Positions 43,092 to 52,057 of a DNA stretch of 64,000 bases are shown here, one piece after another. Position 1 is the stretch's first letter. Every line of letters begins with the position of its first letter. Below the pieces are notes generated by a model. That model made no database searches, was not told the origin of the DNA, and saw only the letters and a program-made list of their open reading frames with translations. The position numbers and the translations under genes are program-made. Source of the DNA: Luteolibacter arcticus (lineage in GTDB: Bacteria > Verrucomicrobiota > Verrucomicrobiia > Verrucomicrobiales > Akkermansiaceae); assembly GCF_025950235.1 (NCBI RefSeq), contig NZ_JAPDDT010000002.1, forward strand, positions 558,001 to 622,000, written 5' to 3'.

Positions 43092-44051
43092 ATGAACTAC
43101 CGTCCGCTCGGCTCCACCGGCCTCCAGGTCCCCGTTCTCGGTTTCGGCGCGTCATCGCTGGGCTCCGTATTCCGTCAGGTCTCGCTCGCTGACTGCATCG
43201 CCACGGTCCAGGCGGCGCTGGAGGGCGGGATGAATTTCATCGATGTCTCGCCCTCGTATGGCGAGACGCTGGCCGAGCTGCGGCTGGGCCGGGCGCTGGA
43301 AGGCGTACCCCGCGAGTCCTACCTGCTGGCAACGAAGATCGGCAGCTACTCCGAACCGCGCGGCGACTACGATTTCTCGAAGGCGAGCACCGAGCGCAGT
43401 GTGGAGCACAGCCTGAAGCGCCTCGGCGTGGACTACGTGGACCTGATCCAGTGCCACGACATCGAATTCGCTGACCACGACCAGATCGTGAATGAGACGC
43501 TGCCCACGCTGCACCGGCTGAGGGAGCAGGGCTACGTGCGGCACATCGGCATCACCGGGCTGCCGCTGAAGATCTTCCCTGCCATCCTCGACCGGGTGGA
43601 GCCGGGCGTGGTGGAGACCATCCTTTCCTTCTGCCACTACGAGCTGAACGATACCTCGCTGGGCGATCTGATTCCGTATCTGGAGGAGAAGGGCGTGGGG
43701 ATCATCAATGCCTCGCCGACCGGCATGGGTTTGCTCACGCAGCGTGGCGCGCCCGCCTGGCACCCCTCCACCCCGGCGATCCAGGAAGGCTGTCGCAAGG
43801 CGATGGAGCATTGCCGAGCGAAGGGCGTGGATATCGTGCGGCTGGCGATCCAATTCGCGTGTGACGATGAGCGGATCGCCTGCACCCTGGTGGGCTCGGC
43901 CAACCCGGAGAACATCAAGGCGAACATCAACCACCTTGAAGCGCCCCGCGACCCCGAGCTGCTCGCGGAGGTGATGGAGATCCTTCAGCCGATCCACAAT
44001 TTCAACTGGACCCGCGGGATGCCGCAGCACCGCGATGAGATTCTTGGTTGA
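43092..44051 (+). CDS. Aldo/keto reductase, L-galactose/L-fucose dehydrogenase-like
   Basis: The 319-residue protein starts MNYRPLGSTGLQVPVLGFG. The TIM barrel shows the catalytic set D51/Y56 in FIDVSPSYG, K in YLLATKIG, and H in LIQCHDIEF, with a cofactor region LVGSANPENIKAN. Relatives include L-galactose, L-fucose and D-threo-aldose dehydrogenases, which oxidise aldoses to lactones. It begins a co-directional set with the cyclase-family gene 17 bases on, next to uxaA-like and uxaB-like genes. Confidence 0.84.
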   Translation: MNYRPLGSTGLQVPVLGFGASSLGSVFRQVSLADCIATVQAALEGGMNFIDVSPSYGETLAELRLGRALEGVPRESYLLATKIGSYSEPRGDYDFSKASTERSVEHSLKRLGVDYVDLIQCHDIEFADHDQIVNETLPTLHRLREQGYVRHIGITGLPLKIFPAILDRVEPGVVETILSFCHYELNDTSLGDLIPYLEEKGVGIINASPTGMGLLTQRGAPAWHPSTPAIQEGCRKAMEHCRAKGVDIVRLAIQFACDDERIACTLVGSANPENIKANINHLEAPRDPELLAEVMEILQPIHNFNWTRGMPQHRDEILG

Positions 44052-44067
44052 AAACCTTTCTTCGCTG

Positions 44068-44712
44068 ATGCGCTTCTTCGACCTTTCCCAACCTCTCTTC
44101 GACGGCTGCCCGAATTGCCACGTGCATCCGCCGGTGCGCTTGCCGGTGACGGCGGATCATCCGGCCGATGGCTGGCGGATGGAGGAATTTCACATGGCCT
44201 CGCACACCGGCACGCACCTCGATGCGCCGCTGCACAAGATCGCGGGCGGAGCGACGATCGATTCGTTCCCGCTGGAGACCTTCACCGGCGAGTGCTGCAT
44301 CCTCGATCTCACGCATCTCTCCGCCGGTCACCCGATTGGACCGGATGACTTGGGCGGTGCGGAGCCGGGCAAGATCCTGCTGCTCAATACCGGCTGGGGT
44401 CACAAGCGCGCGAAGACGGACGAGTGGATCCATGGCACGCCTTATCTCGCGCCGGAGGGAGCGCAGTGGATTGTCGATCAAGGTATCCCGGCGGTGGGCA
44501 TCGATCACTTTTCGATCGGCGGCACCGGGCCGGACAACACGCCGACGCATGAGATCCTGTTAGGGAACAATGTGTGGGTGATCGAGGAGCTATGCTTCCG
44601 CGATGGCTGGCGCGAGTTCGCCAAAGGCGCGACCTTCATGGCGCTGCCGTTGTTGTTGCCCGGCTTCTCCGGGTCGCCGTGCCGGGCGGTGCTGGTGAAG
44701 AGCGGAAATTGA
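44068..44712 (+). CDS. Cyclase/kynurenine-formamidase-like metal hydrolase
   Basis: The 214-residue protein starts MRFFDLSQPLFDGCPNCHVH; another ATG at 44035 lies inside the previous gene. The hallmark HTGTHLDAPLH (metal-binding H and D residues) and PAVGIDHFSIGGTG match the cyclase superfamily (PF04199), whose members open formamides or lactone-like rings. Next to an aldose dehydrogenase it could open a sugar lactone, which is inference. Confidence 0.84.
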   Translation: MRFFDLSQPLFDGCPNCHVHPPVRLPVTADHPADGWRMEEFHMASHTGTHLDAPLHKIAGGATIDSFPLETFTGECCILDLTHLSAGHPIGPDDLGGAEPGKILLLNTGWGHKRAKTDEWIHGTPYLAPEGAQWIVDQGIPAVGIDHFSIGGTGPDNTPTHEILLGNNVWVIEELCFRDGWREFAKGATFMALPLLLPGFSGSPCRAVLVKSGN

Positions 44713-44713
44713 A

Positions 44714-44913
44714 TCAACCACAGATGAACACGGATGGACACAGATGGCTGAAGGATGGCGAGGCCCAAGCTTCGTTCCGTAGGCGCGGTGGTGACACCGC
44801 GGAAGCCGCCTATAATGCCCGCTCCACCCTCGCTTCCGCGGTGTCACCACCGCGCCTACGTTTCGGAATCCCTGCCTTTCATCTGTGTCCTTCTGCGTTC
44901 ATCTGTGGTTGAA
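44714..44913. repeat. Inverted repeat of the CACAGATG family enclosing a REPIN copy
   Basis: CAACCACAGATGAACACGGA at 44716 and its inverted relative TCATCTGTGTCC...TTCATCTGTGGTTG ending at 44912 frame the REPIN-like element 44777-44860. The same CACAGATG family forms the inner arms at 26901-27011. Confidence 0.78.
44777..44860. repeat. REPIN-like element, copy 2 (CGTAGGCGCGG family)
   Basis: CCGTAGGCGCGGTGGTGACA at the left and TGTCACCACCGCGCCTACG at the right are inverted arms matching copy 1 at 27629-27717, around a different core of about 25 bases (GCCTATAATGCCCGC). Confidence 0.86.
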
Positions 44914-44945
44914 AAACTCGAATCACTCCGCGGCTCGCGTTTAGC

Positions 44946-46433
44946 ATGAAACTCCTCGTCCATATCCATCCCGACGACAATGTGGCCGTCGCGCCGCAAG
45001 CGATCGCAGCGGGAACGCGTGATGGCGGGCTCGACTTCGCCGACATCCCCGCGGGCCACAAGGCGGCGCTGCGGCCGATCGCGGCGGGCGAGCCGGTGAT
45101 CAAGTATGGCTTTCCCATCGGCCTCGCCACAGCGGACATCGCGCCGGGCGAGCATGTCCATGTTCATAATGTCCGCACCGGACTCGCGGAGGACACGGAG
45201 CTGAAATACGAGGGTTCTCGTAGTTCGATCCCCGCCGCGGGTGAGGTGCCGGTCTTCATGGGCTACCGTCGTCCCGACGGTCGTGCGGCGACGCGCAACG
45301 AGATCTGGATCGTCAATACGGTGGCCTGCGTGAATGTGCCGAGCCAGCGCATCGCCGATCTCGCTGCACGCGAGTTCGTCACGCCCGGCGGGGCCATCGA
45401 TGGCATCCACGCCTTCACCCATCCCTATGGATGCTCGCAGCTTGGCGATGACCTGGGCCACACGCGCAAGATCCTCGCCGGACTCGTTCGCCATCCGAAT
45501 GCCGCGGCGGTGCTGATCCTCGGCCTCGGTTGCGAGAATAACACGCTGAAGTCCTTCCTCGCCGAAGCCGGCACGCTTGATCCACAGCGGGTGAAATTCT
45601 TCAACGCGCAGGAAGTGTTGGATGAGATCGAGCATGGCCTCGAGGCAATTCGTGAGCTGGTCGCCTATGCCTCGCAGTTCAAGCGCGAGCCGATTCCCGC
45701 GAGCGAGCTGGTGCTGGGCATGAAGTGCGGAGGGAGCGACGGCTTCAGCGGCATCACCGCGAATCCTTTGGTGGGCCGGATTTCGGAGAGGCTCTCAAGC
45801 TGGGGCGGGACGGCGATTCTAACAGAAGTTCCCGAGATGTTCGGTGCCGAGGCACCGCTTTTCAGTCGTTGCGATAGCGAACAAACCTTCGACGAAGCGC
45901 TCGGCATGGTGAACGAGTTCAAGGAATACTTCCGCCGCCACGGCGAAGCGGTCCATGAGAACCCGTCGCCCGGCAATAAGGACGGCGGCATCACCACGCT
46001 GGAGGAGAAGTCACTCGGCTGCATCCAGAAGGGTGGCCGCGCGCCGGTGAAGCAAGTGGTCGGCTACGGCGAGTCCGCGAAGCAAGGGCTTGGTGGTCTT
46101 TGCCTGGTCGAAGCGCCGGGTAATGACGGCGTCTCCTGCACTGCGCTCGCTGCCGCCGGTGCACATGAGATCCTCTTCACCACTGGCCGCGGGACGCCGC
46201 TCGGCGTGCCGGTGCCAACGCTCAAGATCGCGTCGAATCACTCGCTCGCCGAACGCAAGCCCGGCTGGATCGACTTCGATGCCGGACGCTTGTTAGATCC
46301 CGAAGCCTCCGCCGACCAGGTCGCCGATGATTTGATGTCGCTCATCCTCGAAGTGGCCTCCGGCAAGGAGGCGAAGAACGAACGCAATGGCTTCCGCGAG
46401 ATCACCATCTGGAAGCAAGGCGTGACCCTCTAA
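44946..46433 (+). CDS. Altronate dehydratase-type protein (UxaA family)
   Basis: The 495-residue protein starts MKLLVHIHPDDNVAVAPQ. An N-terminal SAF-like domain (1-95) is followed by the catalytic domain with RRPDGRAATRNEIWIVNT, HPYGCSQLG, GLGCENNTL, MKCGGSDGFSGITANP, NPSPGNKDGGITTLEEKS and FTTGRGTPLG. UxaA dehydrates altronate to 2-keto-3-deoxygluconate. The UxaB-like gene 400 bases downstream supports the hexuronate route, though a fuconate or other aldonate role is possible given the aldose dehydrogenase upstream. Confidence 0.88.
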   Translation: MKLLVHIHPDDNVAVAPQAIAAGTRDGGLDFADIPAGHKAALRPIAAGEPVIKYGFPIGLATADIAPGEHVHVHNVRTGLAEDTELKYEGSRSSIPAAGEVPVFMGYRRPDGRAATRNEIWIVNTVACVNVPSQRIADLAAREFVTPGGAIDGIHAFTHPYGCSQLGDDLGHTRKILAGLVRHPNAAAVLILGLGCENNTLKSFLAEAGTLDPQRVKFFNAQEVLDEIEHGLEAIRELVAYASQFKREPIPASELVLGMKCGGSDGFSGITANPLVGRISERLSSWGGTAILTEVPEMFGAEAPLFSRCDSEQTFDEALGMVNEFKEYFRRHGEAVHENPSPGNKDGGITTLEEKSLGCIQKGGRAPVKQVVGYGESAKQGLGGLCLVEAPGNDGVSCTALAAAGAHEILFTTGRGTPLGVPVPTLKIASNHSLAERKPGWIDFDAGRLLDPEASADQVADDLMSLILEVASGKEAKNERNGFREITIWKQGVTL

Positions 46434-46475
46434 CCTGTCGCCGATGCCTCTGAACTCACGCCGCCGTCCTCTTCG

Positions 46476-46702
46476 TCCCAACGGGACGACTCATAAAAGC
46501 CCGGCACGTAGTGCCGGGTTTGTTGGGGGGCGGATCGGCGTCCTGAAGGGACGCCCCATGCGGGGGGCGGTGCGCCCGAAGGGGTCGGCCCGTTTGGATG
46601 CCGCCGGCCTGACCCCGCATGAGCCGACCCTTCAGGACGGGGTGACCTTGCGCTCCCAACCCGGCACTTCGTGCCGGGCTATTATGAGTGGTCCCGTTGG
46701 GA
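46476..46702. repeat. Nested palindromic element between uxaA-like and uxaB-like genes
   Basis: Outer arms of about 43 bases (46476-46518 and 46660-46702) are inverted copies with about four mismatches: CCCAACGGGACGACTCATAA and GCCCGGCACGTAGTGCCGGG on one side. Each arm holds a CCCGGCAC hairpin. Inside, GGCGTCCTGAAGGGACGCC (46538-46556) and GACCCTTCAGGACGGGGT add further stems. No gene is seen in 46434-46832. The left hairpin followed by TTTG might also stop transcription. Confidence 0.8.
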
Positions 46703-46832
46703 CCTTTGGAGCGGGTTGCTTCGTGAGGATGTGTTGTGTTGTTAGGCCGCGTTTCTCCGTTGGAACGCGTTGCTCCGTCCGGCCTTTTTCAAGTCTTCTG
46801 TCTGTCGTCTTCCCATCTTCTGTCTCCCTACC

Positions 46833-47909
46833 ATGATCCTCCAATTCGGTGCCGGCAACTTCCTCCGCGCGTTCGTTGATCTGTTCGTTTCGCAGACCGG
46901 CTTCGACCGCATCGTGGTGGTCCAATCCACCGGCATCGAGCGGGCTGAGGCGCTGAATCGCGCGGGCTGCAGGTATCACGTCGCGATCCAAGGGTTTGCC
47001 GATGGCCGGGTGATCGATGAGACGGAAGAGGTCGCTTCCATTCGTGAAGCGCTTCACGCTGGCACGCAGTGGGACAAGGTGCTCGAGGCGGCCCGTGATC
47101 CGGAGTTGCGCTGGATTGTCTCGAACACGACCGAGGCGGGTTTCGCGCTCGATGATGCGGACACCGCGAATGACGGCATGCCGCAGTCCTTCCCCGCGAA
47201 GCTCCTGGCCGTGCTACTTGCGCGTCATGCCGCGGGCTTGTCAGGCGTGACGGTGTTGCCTTGCGAACTCATCGAGCACAACGGCGACCGCTTGCGCGAG
47301 CTGGTGCTGGAGCAAGCGGCACGCTGGCAGATCTCCCCGGAGGCCATCGTGTGGCTGAAGGAAAGCTGCGCGTGGGTGAACAACCTCGTCGATCGCATCG
47401 TGCCCGGGCCGCCGAAGGAGCATCCGCTGTTAGGGGAGGATCCCTTGCTGCTGTCGGCCGAGCCGTTTGCGTTTTGGGCGATCGAGACGACGGACGAGTT
47501 TCCGCTGAAGCACCCGGCCATCGTCACCTCGCCGGACATCACGCCGTACTACCTGCGGAAAGTCCGCATCCTGAATGGCCTCCACTCCGCACTAGTCTGC
47601 CATGCCGTGCCGCTGGGCATCGAGACCGTCCGCGAGGCGGTGGAGCACCCGGAGGTCGGCCCGTGGTTGGAGCGGTTGCTCACCGAGGAAATTGTTCCCG
47701 TGCTGGAAGGCCGCGTGGACGATCCCACCGGCTTCGGCCGCACCACGCTCGACCGCTTCCGCAATCCTTTCCTGGAGCACAAGCTCTCCGCCATCGCGCT
47801 TAACCACGAGGCCAAGGTGAAGGTGCGACTGCTACCGACCTACGAGGAATATCGTAGCAAGTTCGGGAAGGAGCCGGAACTGCTATCGGCGATTCTGGGC
47901 AAGGGCTGA
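46833..47909 (+). CDS. Mannitol-dehydrogenase/altronate oxidoreductase-like protein (UxaB family)
   Basis: The 358-residue protein starts MILQFGAGNFLRAFVDLFV, the Rossmann nucleotide loop of mannitol dehydrogenases and UxaB. The Lys/Asn/His catalytic region is in KVRILNGLHSALVCH. It is shorter than the E. coli enzyme (483 residues). UxaB reduces tagaturonate to altronate, the UxaA substrate. The gap to the uxaA-like gene is filled by the nested palindrome. Confidence 0.84.
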   Translation: MILQFGAGNFLRAFVDLFVSQTGFDRIVVVQSTGIERAEALNRAGCRYHVAIQGFADGRVIDETEEVASIREALHAGTQWDKVLEAARDPELRWIVSNTTEAGFALDDADTANDGMPQSFPAKLLAVLLARHAAGLSGVTVLPCELIEHNGDRLRELVLEQAARWQISPEAIVWLKESCAWVNNLVDRIVPGPPKEHPLLGEDPLLLSAEPFAFWAIETTDEFPLKHPAIVTSPDITPYYLRKVRILNGLHSALVCHAVPLGIETVREAVEHPEVGPWLERLLTEEIVPVLEGRVDDPTGFGRTTLDRFRNPFLEHKLSAIALNHEAKVKVRLLPTYEEYRSKFGKEPELLSAILGKG

Positions 47910-47959
47910 TGTTGCCCGGTTCGCGTTGCTCTTATTTGACGCGGGCTCACGATTTGAGA

Positions 47960-48427
47960 TCATCCTCCGGATCGCGTTGTAGCGGGCTTCATGAGAATTT
48001 TACGGACCACGTAGGTCTTCGACGCAGCATCGTGCCAGCCGGTGCCGTCGCGACCGAAGAAGCTGAGCCAGTCCAACGGGATGAGGCGTGCCATGGTTCG
48101 TCCGAGCAAGCGGAGCCGGGTCGGAGAGAATCCCTCGGCATCGCAGACCGCGGTGCGGGTCAGCAGCTTGCCGGGCGTGGTCTTGAATGCGACTTCAGTC
48201 GCCAAATAGAAAAGCAGCAGCCCCGACCAGTTCAAAAGAAGTGAGAGCCGGCGTTCCGGCATGTCACGCAGGGCTTCGAGCCACGGGTCGGGAAAGAACG
48301 GCAGTAAGAATTTCAAGAGCGCACCAAGGGCGATCAGACCGAGCGCCGAGTCGACCAGGCAATGGATCGCCCGCTGCCACTTCGCAGCGTAGTCGAGATC
48401 GGGCAGTTGGACGGGGATTTGGTTCAT
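47960..48427 (-). CDS. RDD-family membrane protein
   Basis: The 155-residue protein starts MNQIPVQLPDLDYAAKWQRA. Segments LDYAAKWQRAIHCLVDSALG with two helices (LIALGALLKFLLPFF; LLLFYLATEVAFKTTPGKLL) and the RDD-domain pattern TTPGKLLTRTAVCDAEG and RTMARLIPLDWLSFF are visible. RDD proteins are integral membrane proteins, some acting in ion transport. Function here is unknown. Confidence 0.8.
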   Translation of the reverse strand: MNQIPVQLPDLDYAAKWQRAIHCLVDSALGLIALGALLKFLLPFFPDPWLEALRDMPERRLSLLLNWSGLLLFYLATEVAFKTTPGKLLTRTAVCDAEGFSPTRLRLLGRTMARLIPLDWLSFFGRDGTGWHDAASKTYVVRKILMKPATTRSGG

Positions 48428-48539
48428 GGCTGCAAGACTTGATCGTTCCTCAAGTAAAAGCATGCCGCGTGGCGGTGCGGCAAGTCTTCGTCATTCCCCG
48501 CGTATTGCCAAATTCCATTCATTCGATTCACTGGCTCCG

Positions 48540-49550
48540 ATGAACCCACGCGCCCTTCTATTTCTTCTTCCGACCCTTGCCTTGGCCCATCCCGATCACG
48601 GGACGCAACCGGGCAAGGATATTCATGAAGCAGTCCGCACCGGCAATGGCGCGTGGCAGTATGAAGCCGTCCCGCATTGGGGTGAGCTGCCGGATGGCAA
48701 GAACCTCGGCCCGACCCACGGCGGCGTGATCATCGATGCGAAGACCGGGCTGATCTATGTCTCCACCGATGCCGCGCACGGCATCCTCGTCTATCAGCCG
48801 GATGGCAAGCTGGCGAAGAGCATCGCGCCGGAGTGCCAGGGCTTCCACGCCATGGCGGTGCGCGAGGAAGGCGGCCAGACCGTGATCTACGGTGCCCAGC
48901 TCGCCGGGCCGAAGCCGCTGCGCGTCTGCAAGCTGGATACCGAGGGCAAGCTGTTGCTGGAGATTTCCAAGGCCACCGCCGGCGAGGTGCAGGGCGGTTG
49001 GAAGGGCCTGACCGCGGTGACCGTGGCACCCGACGGCGCGATCTTCTGCTCGATGGGCTACGGCGCGCAGTTCATCCACAAGTTCGACGCGGCCGGGAAG
49101 CACATCAAAACGTTCGGCGGCAAGGGCGGCGGCGATGGGCAAACGAATTGCAGCCACGGGATGGCGATCGACACGCGCTTCGGCGAGCCGCGGTTGCTGG
49201 TCTGCGACCGAGAGAACCGCCGGTTGGTCCATTTCGACCTCGAGGGGAAATGGATCGGTGTCCACGCGACGAACCTGCGCCGGCCGTGCACCGTTTCGAT
49301 CCTCGGCGATGCCTGCGCGGTGGCCGAGCTGGAGGCGCGGGTGACCGTCCTCGACAAGAACGGCGCGCCGGTCGCCTTCCTCGGTGACAATCCCGACAAG
49401 AAGCAGTGGGCGAAGTTCCCGATTCCCCTGGAGCAAATGAAGCTTGGGATCTTCACGTCGCCGCACGGGTTGTCCTTCGACAAGGACGGCAATCTCTACG
49501 TGCAGGATTGGAACGCCAGCGGCCGGGTCACGAAGCTCAAGAAGCTCTGA
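48540..49550 (+). CDS. Secreted NHL-repeat protein
   Basis: The 336-residue protein starts MNPRALLFLLPTLALAHPDH with a signal peptide. It contains NHL-type propeller blades: GVIIDAKTGLIYVSTDAAHG, FHAMAVREEGGQTVIYG, LTAVTVAPDGAIFCSMGYG, HGLSFDKDGNLYVQDW. Such six-bladed propellers are often hydrolase-like or binding proteins. No catalytic set is evident. Confidence 0.82.
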   Translation: MNPRALLFLLPTLALAHPDHGTQPGKDIHEAVRTGNGAWQYEAVPHWGELPDGKNLGPTHGGVIIDAKTGLIYVSTDAAHGILVYQPDGKLAKSIAPECQGFHAMAVREEGGQTVIYGAQLAGPKPLRVCKLDTEGKLLLEISKATAGEVQGGWKGLTAVTVAPDGAIFCSMGYGAQFIHKFDAAGKHIKTFGGKGGGDGQTNCSHGMAIDTRFGEPRLLVCDRENRRLVHFDLEGKWIGVHATNLRRPCTVSILGDACAVAELEARVTVLDKNGAPVAFLGDNPDKKQWAKFPIPLEQMKLGIFTSPHGLSFDKDGNLYVQDWNASGRVTKLKKL

Positions 49551-49600
49551 GGCGGAGGTGCCCGCTCGGATCGGTCCGCGGAGTGATTCGGACCCGGCTG

Positions 49601-49660
49601 GAAACCCTCCGGGTTTCGAGGCTGCGTAGCTTGAAACCGGTGGTCTTCGACCACCGGCTA
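49601..49660. repeat. REP-like hairpin CCGGTGGTC-TTC-GACCACCGG
   Basis: A perfect 9-bp stem lies at 49637-49657 after GAAACCCTCCGGGTTTCGAG and TAGCTTGAAA. It is a single REP-like hairpin in the gap before transketolase. Confidence 0.6.
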
Positions 49661-49752
49661 CTGGCTTTGATCCCTCCGGGATCATGGTGGGTGCGATGGC
49701 CTCCCAAAATGCACGTGTCGCATTTCTACCATGAATTCGTCACGGGATCATG

Positions 49753-49780
49753 CCCCGCTTGCGGCTTGCCAGCGGGGTTT
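49753..49780 (+). terminator. Possible terminator upstream of transketolase
   Basis: CCCCGCT (49753-49759) and AGCGGGG (49771-49777) form a 7-bp stem followed by TTTGT. It lies 45 bases before the transketolase ATG, so it could instead be a leader structure. Confidence 0.5.
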
Positions 49781-49823
49781 GTCCCCCTACCCTGCGCCGC
49801 CTGTCCGACATCCTAGAACGCCA

Positions 49824-51806
49824 ATGAATACCGCCATCCTCTCCCAAGCCGCGACCCAAGCACGCGGCCTCGCCATGGACGCCGTCCATGCTTGCAACTC
49901 CGGCCACCTGGGCCTGCCGCTCGGCTGTGCGGAGATCGGCGCCGTCCTCTACAGCGGCGCTCTCCGCCAGAATCCGGACGCTCCGAAATGGCTCAACCGC
50001 GACCGTTTCATCCTCTCCGCCGGCCACGGCTCGATGTTCCTCTACACGTGGCTTCACCTCTCCGGCTACGCGCTGCCGCTGGATGAACTGAAGCGCTTCC
50101 GCCAGCTCGGCTCCCACACCCCGGGTCACCCGGAGTCCTTTGAAACCGTCGGCGTCGAGGCCACCACCGGCCCGCTCGGCCAGGGCATCGGCAATGCCGT
50201 CGGCTTCGCCCTTTCCGGCAAGCGCGCCGCGGCGAAGTTCAATACCGCCGACCACGTCATCTTCGACCAGCACATCTTCGCCCTGCACGGCGACGGCTGC
50301 CTTCAGGAAGGCGTCGCAAAGGAGGCCATCGCCTTCGCCGGCCACACCGGCCTCGATAACCTGATCCTCATCTATGACTCCAATGACGTCACTCTCGACG
50401 CCATGGCCGACCGGACCCAGGGCGAGGATGCGGAGGCTTACTTCAAGTCCCAGCAGTGGGACGCCGTAACCATCGATGGCCACGACTTCGCCGCGATCGC
50501 CGCCGCGATCGAGAAGGCCAAGTCTGACAAGAACGGCCGCCCGAAGGTGATCATCGCCAAGACCCTGATCGGAAAGGGCATCCCGCAGGTCGCCGGCACC
50601 GCCAGCGCCCACGGTGAAGGCGGCGCGAAATTCATCGATGAAGCCCGCGCGAATCTCGGCCTGCCAGCCGACGAGCACTTCTACGTTTCCGCCGAGGTCT
50701 ATGCCCACTTCGCCGAAGTGAAGGCCGAGCAGAAAAAGGGCTTCGAAGCCTGGACGGCCACCTACAATGCATGGTCCGCCGCCAATCCGGAGCTCGCCGC
50801 CGAGTTGACCAATTCGGTCGCCGGTGCGGTGCCCAGCGACCTTTCCTCGAAGATCCCGGCTTTCGCCGCCGATTACAAGGACGCCACCCGCGGTGCCGGC
50901 GGCGTCGTGGTCCAGGCGCTTGCCAAGGCCGTGCCGCAATTCATCACCGGTTCGGCCGACCTTTACGGCTCCACCAAGAACTATATCAAGGACGGCGGCG
51001 ACTTCTCCGCCAGCAATCCGCTCGGCCGCAATATCTGGTTCGGTATCCGCGAGCACGCGATGGGCGCCATCTGCAATGGCATCGCGTACGACGGCTTGTT
51101 CCGTGCGTCCGGCGCTACCTTCATGGTCTTCGCCGACTACGTCCGCCCGGCGATCCGCCTCGCTTCGCTGTCGAAGCTGCCGGTGACCTACATCTTCACC
51201 CACGACTCCGTCGGTGTCGGTGAAGACGGCCCGACCCACCAGCCGGTGGAGACCGTCAGCGGCCTGCGCGTGATCCCGAATCTCGACGTCATCCGCCCGG
51301 CCGATGCCGAGGAGACCGCCGGTGCCTTCGTCGCTGCGCAGCTCCGCTCCGATGGCCCCACGATGCTCAGCCTGACCCGCCAGGCGGTGCCACTGATGAA
51401 TGAACTGTCCGTCGAAGAGCGCCGCGATGGCGTGCTGCGCGGCGGCTACATTGCGAAGAAGGAAAACGGCGATCTCAAGCTGATCCTCATGTCCTCCGGC
51501 TCCGAGCTGCAGCACGCGATGGCCGCGGTGGCTGAGCTTGGCGACGGCGTTCGCGTCGTCTCGATGCCTTGCTTCGAGCGCTTCGACCGCCAGGGTGCCG
51601 ACTATCAGGAGAGCGTCTTGCCGAAGAGCTGCACCAAGCGCATCGCCATCGAAGCCGGCGTCTCCGGCCTCTGGTGGAAGTATGTCGGCCTCGGCGGCAA
51701 GGTCCTAGGCATCGACCGCTTCGGTATCAGCGCTCCGGGCAACACGGTGATGAAAGAGCTTGGCATGACCAAGGAGCACGTCGTCGCCGCGGCGAAGGCG
51801 CTTTAA
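49824..51806 (+). CDS. tkt: Transketolase
   Basis: The 660-residue protein starts [20 protein letters not shown]. Thiamine-diphosphate motifs [20 protein letters not shown], the GDGCLQEG...NDVTLD metal/TPP-binding loop and the catalytic-glutamate region [18 protein letters not shown] are present. The transketolase C-terminal domain follows. It interconverts pentose-phosphate and glycolytic sugars in the cytosol. It is followed by a strong terminator. Confidence 0.97.
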   Translation: MNTAILSQAATQARGLAMDAVHACNSGHLGLPLGCAEIGAVLYSGALRQNPDAPKWLNRDRFILSAGHGSMFLYTWLHLSGYALPLDELKRFRQLGSHTPGHPESFETVGVEATTGPLGQGIGNAVGFALSGKRAAAKFNTADHVIFDQHIFALHGDGCLQEGVAKEAIAFAGHTGLDNLILIYDSNDVTLDAMADRTQGEDAEAYFKSQQWDAVTIDGHDFAAIAAAIEKAKSDKNGRPKVIIAKTLIGKGIPQVAGTASAHGEGGAKFIDEARANLGLPADEHFYVSAEVYAHFAEVKAEQKKGFEAWTATYNAWSAANPELAAELTNSVAGAVPSDLSSKIPAFAADYKDATRGAGGVVVQALAKAVPQFITGSADLYGSTKNYIKDGGDFSASNPLGRNIWFGIREHAMGAICNGIAYDGLFRASGATFMVFADYVRPAIRLASLSKLPVTYIFTHDSVGVGEDGPTHQPVETVSGLRVIPNLDVIRPADAEETAGAFVAAQLRSDGPTMLSLTRQAVPLMNELSVEERRDGVLRGGYIAKKENGDLKLILMSSGSELQHAMAAVAELGDGVRVVSMPCFERFDRQGADYQESVLPKSCTKRIAIEAGVSGLWWKYVGLGGKVLGIDRFGISAPGNTVMKELGMTKEHVVAAAKAL

Positions 51807-51830
51807 CGGAGTCTGTTTTCGATTTAGATC

Positions 51831-51866
51831 AAGGCGCGCTCTCTGCACGGGGAGCGCGCCTTTCTT
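51831..51866 (+). terminator. Rho-independent terminator after transketolase
   Basis: AAGGCGCGCTC (51831-51841) pairs perfectly with GAGCGCGCCTT (51852-51862) around a 10-base loop; TCTT follows. Confidence 0.88.
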
Positions 51867-51867
51867 A

Positions 51868-51993
51868 TGTAGCGGCGCGTCTATGACCGTCGCACTTTGG
51901 CGGCAAGAAGCCGCATCGTGAGATCCCCGAATCGTCTCCACAAGGATGCGGCCCATGCCGCCAAAGTGCGACGGTCGCAGACCGACGCTACAT
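51868..51993. repeat. Inverted repeat after transketolase (CCGTCGCACTTTGGCGG family)
   Basis: TGTAGCGGCGCGTCTATGACCGTCGCACTTTGGCGG-type left arm (51868-51904) and its inverted counterpart (51957-51993, GCCGCCAAAGTGCGACGGTC and GACGCTACA) enclose about 50 bases; GAAGCCGCATC and GATGCGGCCC form inner arms. It is MITE-like and may be mobile. Confidence 0.75.
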
Positions 51994-52057
51994 GGTAAGG
52001 ATCCCGCCCGGCAATCGTGGGTTTGCCACCCGTTCTTCCATGGGGCAAAATGTCAGC

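Noticed and set aside
42019..43095. A 358-residue plus-strand frame opposite the AraC gene
   Set aside because: It is antisense to two clear AraC helix-turn-helix motifs.
49740..51515. A 591-residue open frame on the minus strand
   Set aside because: It is antisense to the transketolase gene, which has all thiamine-diphosphate motifs; the frame follows from the G+C-biased third positions.
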